Assembly: GCF_900107795.1 (NCBI RefSeq)
Contig: NZ_FNRL01000008.1
Coordinates: forward strand, 1 to 64,000
Length of the DNA stretch: 64,000 bases
From: Chitinophaga terrae (ex Kim and Jung 2007)
GTDB lineage: Bacteria > Bacteroidota > Bacteroidia > Chitinophagales > Chitinophagaceae
Direction: 5' to 3'
Part shown: positions 42,946 through 52,575 of the stretch, in pieces
Numbering within the stretch: the stretch's first letter is position 1
How the letters are laid out: the number at the start of each line of letters is the position of its first letter
Program-made: the position numbers and the translations under genes
Notes under the pieces: generated by a model
Seen by the model: only the letters and a program-made list of their open reading frames with translations
The model's database searches: none
Told to the model about the DNA's origin: nothing

Positions 42946-43929
42946 ATGAGCATGGCGTTGGCAGAACGAGTATTTTCTGTCCGGGCAGACAGCCTGGAAG
43001 AAGTGGCCTTAGAGGTATTCCAGTATCAGTACCAGGAAAATGCTATCTATAAGGCATATGTGGATGCAATCAATATATCACCGGCACGGGTACGCAGTCT
43101 TTTGCAGATCCCTTTTTTACCTATCCAGTTCTTCAAATCCCATAAAGTAGTATGCGGCACATTTGAGCCGGAGCTGATCTTTGAGAGCAGCGGAACCACT
43201 CAGACTGTTAACAGCCGGCATTACGTGAAGGAATCGGATATCTATACCCGTAGTTTTATGACAGCCTTCGAAGAAATGTATGGCCCCGTTGAGGATTTCG
43301 TGATCCTGGGCCTTCTGCCTTCCTACCTCGAAAGGCAGCATTCTTCCCTGGTACGGATGGTCCAGGAACTGGTCGTACGCAGCAACCGCCCCGAAAGCGG
43401 GTTTTACCTGTATGAACATGAGGCATTGCAACAGCGCTTGCTGGAACTGGAAGCCAGGAAACAGAAAACCCTGCTGATAGGCGTAACATTCGGGTTGCTT
43501 GATTTCGCGGAAAAGTACCAGCTATCCCTCCGTCATACTATTGTGATGGAAACGGGCGGGATGAAAGGAAGAAGAGAGGAATGGACCCGGGAAGAAGTAC
43601 ACGATTATTTAAAGGAAAGGCTAGGCGCCGGTGCGATACATTCTGAATACGGGATGACGGAACTGCTGTCCCAGGCTTATTCAAAAGGAAATGGTTTATT
43701 TGAAACGCCTGCCTGGATGAAAATCTTGCTGCGGGACGAAAACGATCCTTTTCAGCTGACGGAAGGCAAGGGGGCAGGGGTGATCAATGTGATAGACCTG
43801 GCTAATATCTATTCCAGCGCCTTTATTGCAACGGACGATATCGGGAAATTGCATGCCGATGGCCGGTTTGAAGTACTGGGCCGGTTGGATAACTCGGCGC
43901 TCCGGGGCTGTAGCCTGATGGTCAGTTAA
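42946..43929 (+). CDS. LuxE-like acyl-protein synthetase/acyltransferase
   Basis: 327 aa, adenylate-forming enzyme related to LuxE and phenylacetate-CoA ligase. Seen: the phosphate-binding loop FESSGTTQTVNSRHYV, the strand-loop KTLLIGVTFGLLDFAE, the METGGMKGRREEWTRE segment, HSEYGMTELLSQAYS (the A5-like motif) and the terminal FIATDDIGKLHADGRFEVLGRLDNSALRG. LuxE activates a fatty acid as acyl-AMP and loads it on itself. Without luxC/D neighbours, bioluminescence is not implied. Bacteroidota carry this gene alone, and its acyl substrate and acceptor are unknown. Ends one base from the stop codon of the convergent next gene. Confidence 0.82.
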   Translation: MSMALAERVFSVRADSLEEVALEVFQYQYQENAIYKAYVDAINISPARVRSLLQIPFLPIQFFKSHKVVCGTFEPELIFESSGTTQTVNSRHYVKESDIYTRSFMTAFEEMYGPVEDFVILGLLPSYLERQHSSLVRMVQELVVRSNRPESGFYLYEHEALQQRLLELEARKQKTLLIGVTFGLLDFAEKYQLSLRHTIVMETGGMKGRREEWTREEVHDYLKERLGAGAIHSEYGMTELLSQAYSKGNGLFETPAWMKILLRDENDPFQLTEGKGAGVINVIDLANIYSSAFIATDDIGKLHADGRFEVLGRLDNSALRGCSLMVS

Positions 43930-44652
43930 TTAGTAGGGCGGGTTCATTGCCGCCATCCTTAATAAGGCCGGTAATTTTGCCGGTGCATGCATAATAGCCG
44001 AAAGTTCTCCCATATAAGGGAACGACTGATGGTCCATCCCGAACTTATGCAACAGGTATACATCCAGCTGTTCGTTGGTAGAATGTCCCTGGATATAATC
44101 ACCCAGGTAGAACAGGAACCGCTGTTTTTCCTGCTCCGGTAACAATACCAGGGCTACCTTATCGCGCAGGCCATTGGGTGGGGTGGTCTGGAAAATGTGC
44201 AGTATATGCTCGTACTGGGGAACAGACAACTGCCCTTTTACTGCCGGCATTAACTGGGTACAGAAATAATCCACAGCAATATCATTAAAAAAGACGTATT
44301 CATCGTCTGCCGCCGGCGTGTTATGCCAGGTTGCCCATTCATACAGGGCAGTAGTGCTGATCTCATTGTTCAGCAACGCCTGCAACTGGTGAATAACTCC
44401 CTCCCTGGTTGGAGCGGTATCGTTTGCGTGGTTTACCTCTGCGACTATTTCCTGGTAAAAATCCTTATTCAACTGGCTAGCTGTCTGGAATAACAGGCGA
44501 CTAACTTCTACATCGCTGGTCTGATCAACTGATAAAGGCGCAACTTGTTGCAACTCATCTATGATCTCATTTCTTGTCTTAGTTCCACGTAAATACGCTT
44601 TCAGCAGGGTGACAAAGTATACGGACGTGACTGGCGACATTTCATTTTTCAT
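43930..44652 (-). CDS. Uncharacterised protein, 240 aa
   Basis: No family recognised with confidence. Cytosolic, acidic, mainly helical, no signal peptide. The middle contains TREGVIHQLQALLNNEISTTALYEWATWH, which reads like a small helical bundle. The C-terminus PYMGELSAIMHAPAKLPALLRMAA has a loosely repeated helix pattern. Its stop codon abuts the LuxE-like gene on the other strand. Base composition is like the neighbours. A long gap follows upstream. Confidence 0.75.
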   Translation of the reverse strand: MKNEMSPVTSVYFVTLLKAYLRGTKTRNEIIDELQQVAPLSVDQTSDVEVSRLLFQTASQLNKDFYQEIVAEVNHANDTAPTREGVIHQLQALLNNEISTTALYEWATWHNTPAADDEYVFFNDIAVDYFCTQLMPAVKGQLSVPQYEHILHIFQTTPPNGLRDKVALVLLPEQEKQRFLFYLGDYIQGHSTNEQLDVYLLHKFGMDHQSFPYMGELSAIMHAPAKLPALLRMAAMNPPY

Positions 44653-45821
44653 GGGCCAATATTATATCTTATTTCATTGGTACGGCTCAAAAATAGTATA
44701 AAATGAGCAATACTGATTTTACCGGTCAAATGGCTCCGGGGAGAAACCTGGAGTTACCTGGAAGTCAACAGACAATCTCTATGCCATTCAGCGTTAAAGA
44801 TTCTTAAACGCAACCAGGGGCCGGGCAATAAGAAAGCCCCGCCTCTGATCCTTTCCCGAACGCCTAAAGGAATTACTGCTGCTTTGATAAGGCGTATTTA
44901 TGCAGCTAACGCTTATGGATATATTAAAAAACTGACCTTGCCTTTGCGGGGTAAAAGTAGAATTATAATGAAAAATAGCGAAAAAGAGGGTCATGATAAG
45001 AAGACGAAAAATGGTAATATAATTTGTCTTTTTGATAAAAAGAAAATTTAAAAAGTTTTTTAGGTGAGACAACGGGCGAATTAGCCGTCAATCGGCCTGC
45101 CAGCTGCAATTAAAATTTTGTTAATGTTCTGAACTCCTGGAATTATTTGCAGCAAAGGGTTGCAGCATTTTTATTGTAAGGCAGATTAGTGTAAAAAGCA
45201 CCCTTAAATTTCTGCGTAATGAAACTGCAGAAAAAAACATTTCTAATCGGTCGATGGCGACATTGATCAGCTAAAAAGGAAAATTCAAACCACCGGGCGT
45301 TTCGGGGGAAAATTTTTTTTAAAAATAATTCATGAAAAACTATGAAAAATCCATTTAGCTAATTACATTTGAAATGTAGCGTTAATAAAACAACCAGAAT
45401 TTAAAGAGCATTTGATAGTAAGATTTAATGATAGTATTTATGGACAGACAGTGAGCCCCTGAACAGATGGGCATTATGTGCCATAGTACTTTCAGTGTTG
45501 AAAACCAGCATTCATTTAAAACAAAATTTCACGTTCAATTAATCAGTTGTACATGGTTTTACATTCACCACTACCATTTAGGGACACGCGTTGCCCCTAA
45601 TATTCTCCGGCGCGTTATGAATTTTATAGTCAAAAGGTTATATCCTGCCTTTTAGGGGATTACCTATGCTGCTATTCTTCCATGACGTTTAGCTGTAATC
45701 TGGCAATTTGTTCCGGATACAGGAAGGGATTGTCGTGCCTCACTTAGTTACTTAAAAATCAAGTTGCTGCTGTAATACCATTTTTACGGCCAGGGATTCT
45801 CATTCCTAAACTATTGCAAGT
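44653..45821. other. 1.17-kb intergenic region upstream of the first susC
   Basis: No supportable gene. The open frames at 44794-45072 and 45467-45655 lack family character and look spurious. The region is AT-rich. Visible structures are a small inverted repeat TTTCTGC / GCAGAAA near 45219-45243 and a GGGGC/GCCCC pair near 44818-44842. No clear TTG-N19-TAnnTTTG promoter was found, yet the susC cluster must be transcribed from somewhere here, so a long untranslated leader or a small RNA is possible. Confidence 0.5.
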
Positions 45822-48800
45822 ATGAAATACATTTACTTTTTCCTTCCCAGGAGAGTTTATTTATTTGCAGCATTCTCTATTGTGTGTTCACAGGCTTTGG
45901 GTCAAAGCGGAACACTCTATAAAAGCAAGGATGCAGATAAAAATTCTAACAGGGATTCTATTCTGTTATCCAGGGTAAAAGCAAACAAACGCGATTCAGT
46001 GGGATATATTCCCAACAACGAATTATTCCTGAATCGGAGTCCTAACGGCGCTGTTTCTGCGGTGGATATGAAGGAAGTTACCAAACTGCCTTATATCACG
46101 GTAGATCAAATGCTGATCGGACGCGTTACCGGCGTGGATGTTCGCACTCCTTCCGCTGAACCGGGAAAAAGGAACAGCGTTGTAATCCGCGGTACTTCTT
46201 CTCTTTTAATGGGTAACAAAGACATCTTCTACATTCAGCCCACCTATGTAGTCGATGGCGTTCCTTTGATCATGGACCACGCCTTCGCCTACGACATCCA
46301 ACGCTTCGATTATAACAGGAACGGAACAGAAACAAACCTGTTAGGTTTCCTGGATGTGAATGATATAGAAAGCATCGAAGTATTAAAGGACTTCGCCGCC
46401 AGCGCCAAATACGGCCCCAATGCCGCCAATGGCGTGATCAATATCACTACCAAGGGTCCCCGCCCCGGCAGGATGAGAGTTGCGGTAAATGCCTACGCCG
46501 GCCTGTCTATCAAGCCAACAGTAGATGTGATCAACGGTAGATATGAAAGCGACTTCCGTTTGCCATTCTACCGCATGTATGCAGACGATAACCAATGGCG
46601 CAGTTTTCCCAAATACCTGGCCGACTCCAGCCAAACAAGATATTTCGGTCCCGCTAACTGGGACGACCTGTTTTTCAGAAATGGCTTCTCCGATGGGATA
46701 CAGGCTTCCGTTACGGGAGGTACTCCTTTGTCTAACTTCCGTTTCAGCATCGGGCAGGCTTCTCAACAGGGCGTTTATGATAAAACCGGTTTCAATCGCT
46801 ACAATGTAAACTTTGGTATCAACCTGCAGCCGCTGAAAGGACTCATCTTCACTACTCACGTTTCGGCCGCTACTACCAACAGGAAACGTAATGAATTCCT
46901 GCGCGACAGGGCAGGGGATGAAGACTACCTGTTCAACTACGAAGCTCCTTTGTCGCCAAATAAAGAGTATTTGAGCCAGTACTATACTGACCTTCAGAAC
47001 ACGGTGAATAAAAACAGGAACAGCTCTGCGAGGATCATTGCTAACCTGAAATACATCCTTGATGATCACTGGCAATGGAATACCCGTTTTGCCATCGACT
47101 ATAACCAGAATTTCCGCGATTATTTCGTTCCTACAACCCTTGGTGAAGGAAACAGCTTTGTTTCCAACTTCGATGGTCTGAACAGGGGAATGATCCTGGA
47201 TAACTCTTTACGCTATACGAATTCATTCAAAAACAGGCATAACCTGGAAGTAACCCTGGGCCAATACAACCAGTGGGATAAATGGCGTTACGACTATGGT
47301 AAGGCCTACAAAGGGTCCAGCGATTATGTAAAGATCTACGCACCGGGCGACGACGGCGCCCATACCGGCAGGTTCTCTAACTTCCGTTTAACTTTCAATA
47401 CCAAGGATTTTACAGAATCACGTCTCGCTTCTTTCTACGCGAACATCGGGTATAACTATAATAAGAAATACTTCCTCTCCTTCTATGTAAGAAGGGATGG
47501 TACATCCTACCTCAACGAAAGCAACCGCTGGCTGATCTCTCCAACCGTTTCCGGTGCATGGAAGATATCTAACGAAAACTTCCTCATCGAGTCTAACTGG
47601 CTGAGCAACCTGAACCTCCGCGCAAGCTATGGAAAAGTAGGTCGCCTGATGATGGATGAGTATTATAAAGGCGGCGCTATCTACAACGTAGATGCCGGTT
47701 GGAATGGTACGCCAAACATGGCTACCTATAACGGTTTCCCTATCCTGAATGCCGGTTTCGGAACCGGGTATGTAGTTCCCGGCACTTCCTGGCAGTATGT
47801 TGATCAGGTTAATGGGGGCATCGACATCGGATTATTCCATGACAGGGTTAGAGCATCCCTGGATGTTTATTCAAAAGTTGACCGCAACCTCGTAGTACGT
47901 ATCCCTACGATGGAAGAAGAAGGCTATACAGGTATCATTAAAAACGGCATGAGCATCAAGAACTACGGCTACGAGTTCAGCATAGACGCGGATGTTATCA
48001 AAAATAAAGATGTTCAGTGGACAACAGGACTGAGTGTTTATACCAATAAAAATAAACTGATAGCCTTACCTGACGGGCTCACAGAATTGAGGACGGGCGG
48101 GCACCGTTATGTAGTAGGCGAGCCTACTGACACCTACTGGTTATTGGTGAACGATGGCATTTACAATGCAGATAATGAAATACCGGTGAATCCTAAAAAC
48201 GGCAAACGTCTTAGCTACCAGGGTGTAGAACTCAAAAAAGGCGACCCGAAATGGAGAGACCTGAACGGAGATTACAATATCAATGACGACGACCGTATTT
48301 TTTCTGGTCGCGTATCTCCTGCAGCGACAGGCGGTTTCAGCAATAATGTCCGTTACAAAAATTGGGAGTTGAATGCCTTGTTCGCTTATGCATTTGGCCG
48401 CAAGATCATCAACGAAGCATTAGCTAACCGTTTTGACTTTGTAAACAGGGAAGCGGCCAACGATCCTAAAGGCATCAAGGAGATTTCCTGGTGGTCTAAA
48501 GTGGAAGGCGATTACAGCAAGATCCCTATGTACAATCCGTGGAGTCCTATCAATGCATTCCAGCCCAACCAGACATTGTTCCTGGAAAACGGCAACTATG
48601 TAAAACTGCGTTCACTGACCGTAGCTTATACATTGCATAGCAAATGGATGCAGCAAAGGAACGTGGAAAATGTCAGGATCTATGCAACAGGCAACAACCT
48701 GCTGACCATTTCTCCTTATAAAGGAGGAGATCCTGAAGCCGTAAGCTATTTCGGCTATGATGAGGGCTACTATAACTGGGCTGCTCCTCGCAGCTTTTCC

Positions 48801-48824
48801 GTTGGATTTAACTTTCAATTCTGA
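45822..48824 (+). CDS. SusC/RagA-type TonB-dependent outer-membrane transporter (first copy, no carboxypeptidase-like domain)
   Basis: 1000 aa. The signal peptide ends at ALGQ. Unlike most SusC proteins, it has no N-terminal carboxypeptidase-regulatory-like domain: the plug starts almost at once (VDMKEVTKLPYITVDQMLIGRVTGVDVRT, then VVIRGTSSLLMGN and the diagnostic IESIEVLKDFAASAKYGPNAANGVINITTKG). The 22-strand barrel follows and ends in SVGFNFQF. It forms a pedal-bin complex with the SusD lipoprotein, importing a bound ligand driven by TonB. The SusD start overlaps its stop codon (TGATG). Ligand unknown. First gene of the eight-gene cluster. Confidence 0.95.
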   Translation: MKYIYFFLPRRVYLFAAFSIVCSQALGQSGTLYKSKDADKNSNRDSILLSRVKANKRDSVGYIPNNELFLNRSPNGAVSAVDMKEVTKLPYITVDQMLIGRVTGVDVRTPSAEPGKRNSVVIRGTSSLLMGNKDIFYIQPTYVVDGVPLIMDHAFAYDIQRFDYNRNGTETNLLGFLDVNDIESIEVLKDFAASAKYGPNAANGVINITTKGPRPGRMRVAVNAYAGLSIKPTVDVINGRYESDFRLPFYRMYADDNQWRSFPKYLADSSQTRYFGPANWDDLFFRNGFSDGIQASVTGGTPLSNFRFSIGQASQQGVYDKTGFNRYNVNFGINLQPLKGLIFTTHVSAATTNRKRNEFLRDRAGDEDYLFNYEAPLSPNKEYLSQYYTDLQNTVNKNRNSSARIIANLKYILDDHWQWNTRFAIDYNQNFRDYFVPTTLGEGNSFVSNFDGLNRGMILDNSLRYTNSFKNRHNLEVTLGQYNQWDKWRYDYGKAYKGSSDYVKIYAPGDDGAHTGRFSNFRLTFNTKDFTESRLASFYANIGYNYNKKYFLSFYVRRDGTSYLNESNRWLISPTVSGAWKISNENFLIESNWLSNLNLRASYGKVGRLMMDEYYKGGAIYNVDAGWNGTPNMATYNGFPILNAGFGTGYVVPGTSWQYVDQVNGGIDIGLFHDRVRASLDVYSKVDRNLVVRIPTMEEEGYTGIIKNGMSIKNYGYEFSIDADVIKNKDVQWTTGLSVYTNKNKLIALPDGLTELRTGGHRYVVGEPTDTYWLLVNDGIYNADNEIPVNPKNGKRLSYQGVELKKGDPKWRDLNGDYNINDDDRIFSGRVSPAATGGFSNNVRYKNWELNALFAYAFGRKIINEALANRFDFVNREAANDPKGIKEISWWSKVEGDYSKIPMYNPWSPINAFQPNQTLFLENGNYVKLRSLTVAYTLHSKWMQQRNVENVRIYATGNNLLTISPYKGGDPEAVSYFGYDEGYYNWAAPRSFSVGFNFQF

Positions 48825-50329
48825 TGTTAAAAAACAAGATTATGAGAAATATTGCTGTTGCCGCACTGTTGACAGTGTTGGCAGTGGGTACGCCTTCTTG
48901 TAAGAAAATGCTCGATGTAACCTCCCATCGGGCAGTGACTGAAGAGAATATGTGGCAGAACAAGAACGATGCACGTGCAGGGTTATCTGCATGCTATGGT
49001 TTAATGAGAGCTGCATTAGCCAATGAAAATGCTCACTGGGTGTATGGAGAATTAAGAGGAGGCGATTTTGCAGTAACAAGAAGAGAGGACCTGAGAGCCG
49101 TTTCGGAAAGCAACCTTAACGCCAGTTTTACTACGATGGATGAATGGCGCGACTGGCGCCGGTTTTATGCCGCCATTGCACAGTGTAACCTCGCGATAGA
49201 AAAACTGCCTTTAGTGCCAGGCCGTGATTACCGCTACTCGCAGGTTGAAATGAATTGTGACCGTTCACAAGCTATTTTTATCCGCGCCTTCTTATACTAC
49301 TATATGGTAAGGATATGGGGAGATGTTCCTTTGGTAATTAAACCCGCAGATGGCGTTGCTAAGGCAATTCCCCGTGAAGACTGGAAAAAAGTGCTGGATT
49401 TTGCAGCTGAACAGGCTTTGCTGGCTGTAGACGGGCTGCCATTCAGGTATGATGGCAATAGTCCTGAAGCGCCGGGCCAGTACCGCGGGCAGGGTGAAGA
49501 CCACCACCGTTCCATTGCTATTACAAAAGGTATGTGTTATACGCTGCTTGCGCATATCTATGCCTGGAAAGAAGATTATCCAAACGCGCTGCTGTATGCT
49601 GATCGTGTAGTGAATATTGCTTCACAGAGCAATTATAAGTTCGAAACCGCCCAATATATTGCCCAGCTGGATGGTACCTTCCGCGGCCGTAACAGTGGCA
49701 ATATCTTCCAGGTGGATATGAACTTTGACCACGCAGAAATTTCAACTACCGGTCAGTTGGAAGACTGGACCCTCAGGGAACCATATATCCAGAAAAGAGA
49801 ATCTGAGATATATGTGTCCAAGGATACCATCCTCAAAATTTACAACGAGATACATGAGCAACGCCCGGATTACTGGTTCACGAAAATGGACGATGTATAC
49901 CCGATGTTCTATAAAGTAAAACAACTGAACAGCGCAGTGGCTACCAACCCGCTCAGCCTCTATGCATCCGCTATTGTCATCTTCCGCTATGAAGAACTCT
50001 TCCTGCTGCGTGCAGAAGCGAAAGCGAGACTGAATATGACAAGTGAGGCGCAGAACGATTTGAATGCAGTACGGAATGCACGGTCACTAAGGAATATTAA
50101 AACAGATACTCAGGGACAGGACCTGTTGGATGCGATCTTCCTGGAACGCCGCAGGGAACTGATAGGAGAAGGCTGGTACTGGTACGACCTTGTACATTTC
50201 AAGAAAATACCTCAGCAAACCCGCCTCACCCAGGAAGATGTTAACAAAGGAGCCGCATTGTGGCCAATTTCTCAAAATGCTTTGAATAATAACAAGGCAT
50301 TGGTTCAAAATAGCTTCTGGAAAAATTAA
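48824..50329 (+). CDS. SusD/RagB family surface lipoprotein (first copy)
   Basis: 501 aa. Signal peptide and lipobox TPSC with lipidated C26, then CKKMLDV. The SusD fold is visible as the N-terminal AVTEENMWQNKNDARAGLSACYGLMRAA, the TPR scaffold FIRAFLYYYMVRIWGDVPLV (a hallmark stretch), FRYEELFLLRAEAKARLN, and the terminal FLERRRELIGEGWYWYDLVHFKK. It caps the SusC barrel as a hinged lid and contributes to substrate capture. The ATG overlaps the SusC stop; an alternative start lies six codons downstream. Ligand not predictable. Confidence 0.94.
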   Translation: MLKNKIMRNIAVAALLTVLAVGTPSCKKMLDVTSHRAVTEENMWQNKNDARAGLSACYGLMRAALANENAHWVYGELRGGDFAVTRREDLRAVSESNLNASFTTMDEWRDWRRFYAAIAQCNLAIEKLPLVPGRDYRYSQVEMNCDRSQAIFIRAFLYYYMVRIWGDVPLVIKPADGVAKAIPREDWKKVLDFAAEQALLAVDGLPFRYDGNSPEAPGQYRGQGEDHHRSIAITKGMCYTLLAHIYAWKEDYPNALLYADRVVNIASQSNYKFETAQYIAQLDGTFRGRNSGNIFQVDMNFDHAEISTTGQLEDWTLREPYIQKRESEIYVSKDTILKIYNEIHEQRPDYWFTKMDDVYPMFYKVKQLNSAVATNPLSLYASAIVIFRYEELFLLRAEAKARLNMTSEAQNDLNAVRNARSLRNIKTDTQGQDLLDAIFLERRRELIGEGWYWYDLVHFKKIPQQTRLTQEDVNKGAALWPISQNALNNNKALVQNSFWKN

Positions 50330-50338
50330 ATCATTGCC

Positions 50339-51481
50339 ATGAAAAAAGTATTAATACTAATGCTGGCGCTAACAGGACTCTTCGCATGTAAAAAAGGCAT
50401 GCAGGATTTCCGTAATGCCAAGCCGCTTTCAGCAACTGATGTAAGTACTTACGACTTCCTGAAGCAACAGGGAGGCCTATACGATACATTGTTATTATTA
50501 ATTGACAGGGCGAACCTGGCAGATACCTTGAAAAGCGAGAATGTAACCTTTTTTGTACCCCAGGATAATAGCATCCAGGCGGCCATCCGTAACCTGAACT
50601 ACACCAGGCAGCGATTGGGTGATAATAATAACTGGACCCTCGACAGCGTGCCTGTAAAAGTATGGGACAGCTTACTGAGACGATATATCCTGAGAGGAAA
50701 TGTAACTGCTGATTCTTTAAGATATGCAGATGGCAGCAACCTGGTTTCATTGTACGGAAGGGAGATGAACGGTAAAACAGTAAGAACCAACGCATCGGGG
50801 GTAGTAGGCGCCGGTACCACGGTACTGCAATACAGCGACAAGAACGAATCCCGCTTTACCCGCGACTGGAGCCAGGCATATACACAGAACGTGGACATCA
50901 AAACTAAGAATGGGATTGTACACATCCTGGAGGAACGCCACGTATTTGGATTCACTTCATTGGCCGGAATGGCTTATCCTAAATCACTGGAACCGGCACA
51001 AGGACCTTACTTAGGGTATCCGCTGGAAATACCGGGTATTGTTAACGCGGCAGACTACGACGAAGGGCCTACCGGCATCGCCTACAGGGTTTCCAACTCT
51101 AATGGCAATAAGGCTTACAGGCAGGATGGACCTGGAACAGAAACCTGTTCGACCGGCGATACGCAGGTTAGCCCGGGCGGTTTATATAACGTAGGTTGGA
51201 CAAGCGACGGCGACTGGTTAAGATATACAGTGACGATCAAAGAAGCGGGTGATTATAAGGTGGAAATCAGGACAGCAGGGGGAGGCGACGGTATTATTTA
51301 CCTGACAGTAGATGATAACCAGCGGGTGTCTGAAGACATTCCTACTCCTTCAACCGGCGGCTGGCAAACCTGGAGATCAAATTTCGGCACCTGTACATTA
51401 CCAGAAGGAAAGCACCTGCTGTATGTTCAGATCAAGCGGGCTAACTTAAACCTTCACAGGTTGATCTTCACAAAACTCTAA
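50339..51481 (+). CDS. Fasciclin-domain lipoprotein fused to a CBM6-like module
   Basis: 380 aa. Lipobox LFAC (C17). The first half (about 40-205) is a fasciclin/FAS1 domain: YDTLLLLIDRANLADTL, NVTFFVPQDNSIQAAI, LLRRYILRG and IKTKNGIVHILEERHV. The second half (about 235-380) is a beta-sandwich of carbohydrate-binding family 6: NAADYDEGPTGIAYR, SDGDWLRYTVTIKEAGDYKVEIR and STGGWQTWRSNF. The fusion would give a surface protein that both adheres and binds a glycan. It sits 10 bp after susD and forms part of the susC complex or its surroundings. Confidence 0.87.
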   Translation: MKKVLILMLALTGLFACKKGMQDFRNAKPLSATDVSTYDFLKQQGGLYDTLLLLIDRANLADTLKSENVTFFVPQDNSIQAAIRNLNYTRQRLGDNNNWTLDSVPVKVWDSLLRRYILRGNVTADSLRYADGSNLVSLYGREMNGKTVRTNASGVVGAGTTVLQYSDKNESRFTRDWSQAYTQNVDIKTKNGIVHILEERHVFGFTSLAGMAYPKSLEPAQGPYLGYPLEIPGIVNAADYDEGPTGIAYRVSNSNGNKAYRQDGPGTETCSTGDTQVSPGGLYNVGWTSDGDWLRYTVTIKEAGDYKVEIRTAGGGDGIIYLTVDDNQRVSEDIPTPSTGGWQTWRSNFGTCTLPEGKHLLYVQIKRANLNLHRLIFTKL

Positions 51482-51491
51482 AAAATTAGCA

Positions 51492-52538
51492 ATGAACAAG
51501 AAAGTATACAGCATATTGATGATCGGTGCCATTTCTGTATTGGCCAGCAGTTGCTATAAAAAATGGTTACCTGGAGAGAAGCCTTATTTCAGTAATAACT
51601 GTAATTTCAGCCAGGACCAGTATACAGTGTACCCGGACCGTACGAATGTCTTCTATGGCATTTTCAATTCCGATTATTCGACCCAGCCAATGGAGATATC
51701 TCTTACCAATATGACCCATTCGGATGGTACACCGGCTCCGGAATTAACAGGACAGGTAGATGTATTGCAATGGAAGGATTATTATTCAGGAACAGAAAAG
51801 TCGGTGGACGAGATCCAGGCAAAACGCTTCTCTGTAAAACGGCCCTCATTTGATATCAGGTCAACTTCCGGAGATATCATTTTCTGGCCTTCAGATACTA
51901 CCAATATCAAGCCTGGAACATATATTTTTGATGTAATAGCCAAAAATGCTGCTGGACAGAAGACCTTCCAGAAATTTAAATTAAACGTTAAACGTCCAAG
52001 GCCGTATGAACCATGGTATTTCAATGACGATACCGGGGAGCGGAATACCGAAAACATAGATGGGCAGACCGTGCCGGCATACCAGCATCCATCCCTTTCA
52101 GGTGTAAAGGATCAGCAGAACATTGACATCAAGAATACAGATGTCCGGATCTATTACGTCTGGAAACAATCTCCTACCAATACCTTTTCAATAAAGATCT
52201 ACGACAAGGACTCATTGCCGATAAGCTTCAGCAGGTTTAATGCTACAAAATGGGATAGTATCAGATACTACAGTCAGTCAGCTAACCTGAATGTACAATT
52301 CGGGTTTAATCGCCGCTTTTCTGAGGATAGCACGGTGGTGACTTACGACAGGACCAACCCATACCCGGTGTTGGCAGATATGCAGGGCGAACGTGCGGAA
52401 ATTTCCCTGACGTATGAACGCCGTTATTCCGGTTCACGCACCTTTGGAGGAATACGCTTTTCATTTGCCTTGTTCAAACAGGGGGGCTGGGATATTATAG
52501 TCAAGTTTAGCAAGAATCCACGGTTCGAAAACGATTAA
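51492..52538 (+). CDS. Surface lipoprotein of the first SusC module (DUF5007-like)
   Basis: 348 aa. Lipobox LASSC (C21). About 150 residues of Ig-like strands follow (TYIFDVIAKNAAGQKTFQKFKLNVKRP). The second half is rich in strands with WDSIRYYS and FGFNRRFSED. I tentatively place it with DUF5007, a family found beside fasciclin/SusCD sets, on the basis of layout and general look rather than a firm motif. It sits 11 bp after the fasciclin gene and 38 bp before the second susC, so it is part of the same transcript. Role unknown; probably a SusCD-associated ligand-binding lipoprotein. Confidence 0.78.
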   Translation: MNKKVYSILMIGAISVLASSCYKKWLPGEKPYFSNNCNFSQDQYTVYPDRTNVFYGIFNSDYSTQPMEISLTNMTHSDGTPAPELTGQVDVLQWKDYYSGTEKSVDEIQAKRFSVKRPSFDIRSTSGDIIFWPSDTTNIKPGTYIFDVIAKNAAGQKTFQKFKLNVKRPRPYEPWYFNDDTGERNTENIDGQTVPAYQHPSLSGVKDQQNIDIKNTDVRIYYVWKQSPTNTFSIKIYDKDSLPISFSRFNATKWDSIRYYSQSANLNVQFGFNRRFSEDSTVVTYDRTNPYPVLADMQGERAEISLTYERRYSGSRTFGGIRFSFALFKQGGWDIIVKFSKNPRFEND

Positions 52539-52575
52539 CCGTAACTGATTTCACAAACATTAAAAATTTCGTGCC

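Noticed and set aside
42946..43929. A bioluminescence operon
   Set aside because: Only a LuxE-like gene is present; no luciferase or reductase subunits.
44794..45072. 92-aa frame on the minus strand in the leader of the SusC cluster
   Set aside because: Starts at TTG, low-complexity, no domain and no promoter; also the plus frame at 45467-45655 shows nothing protein-like.
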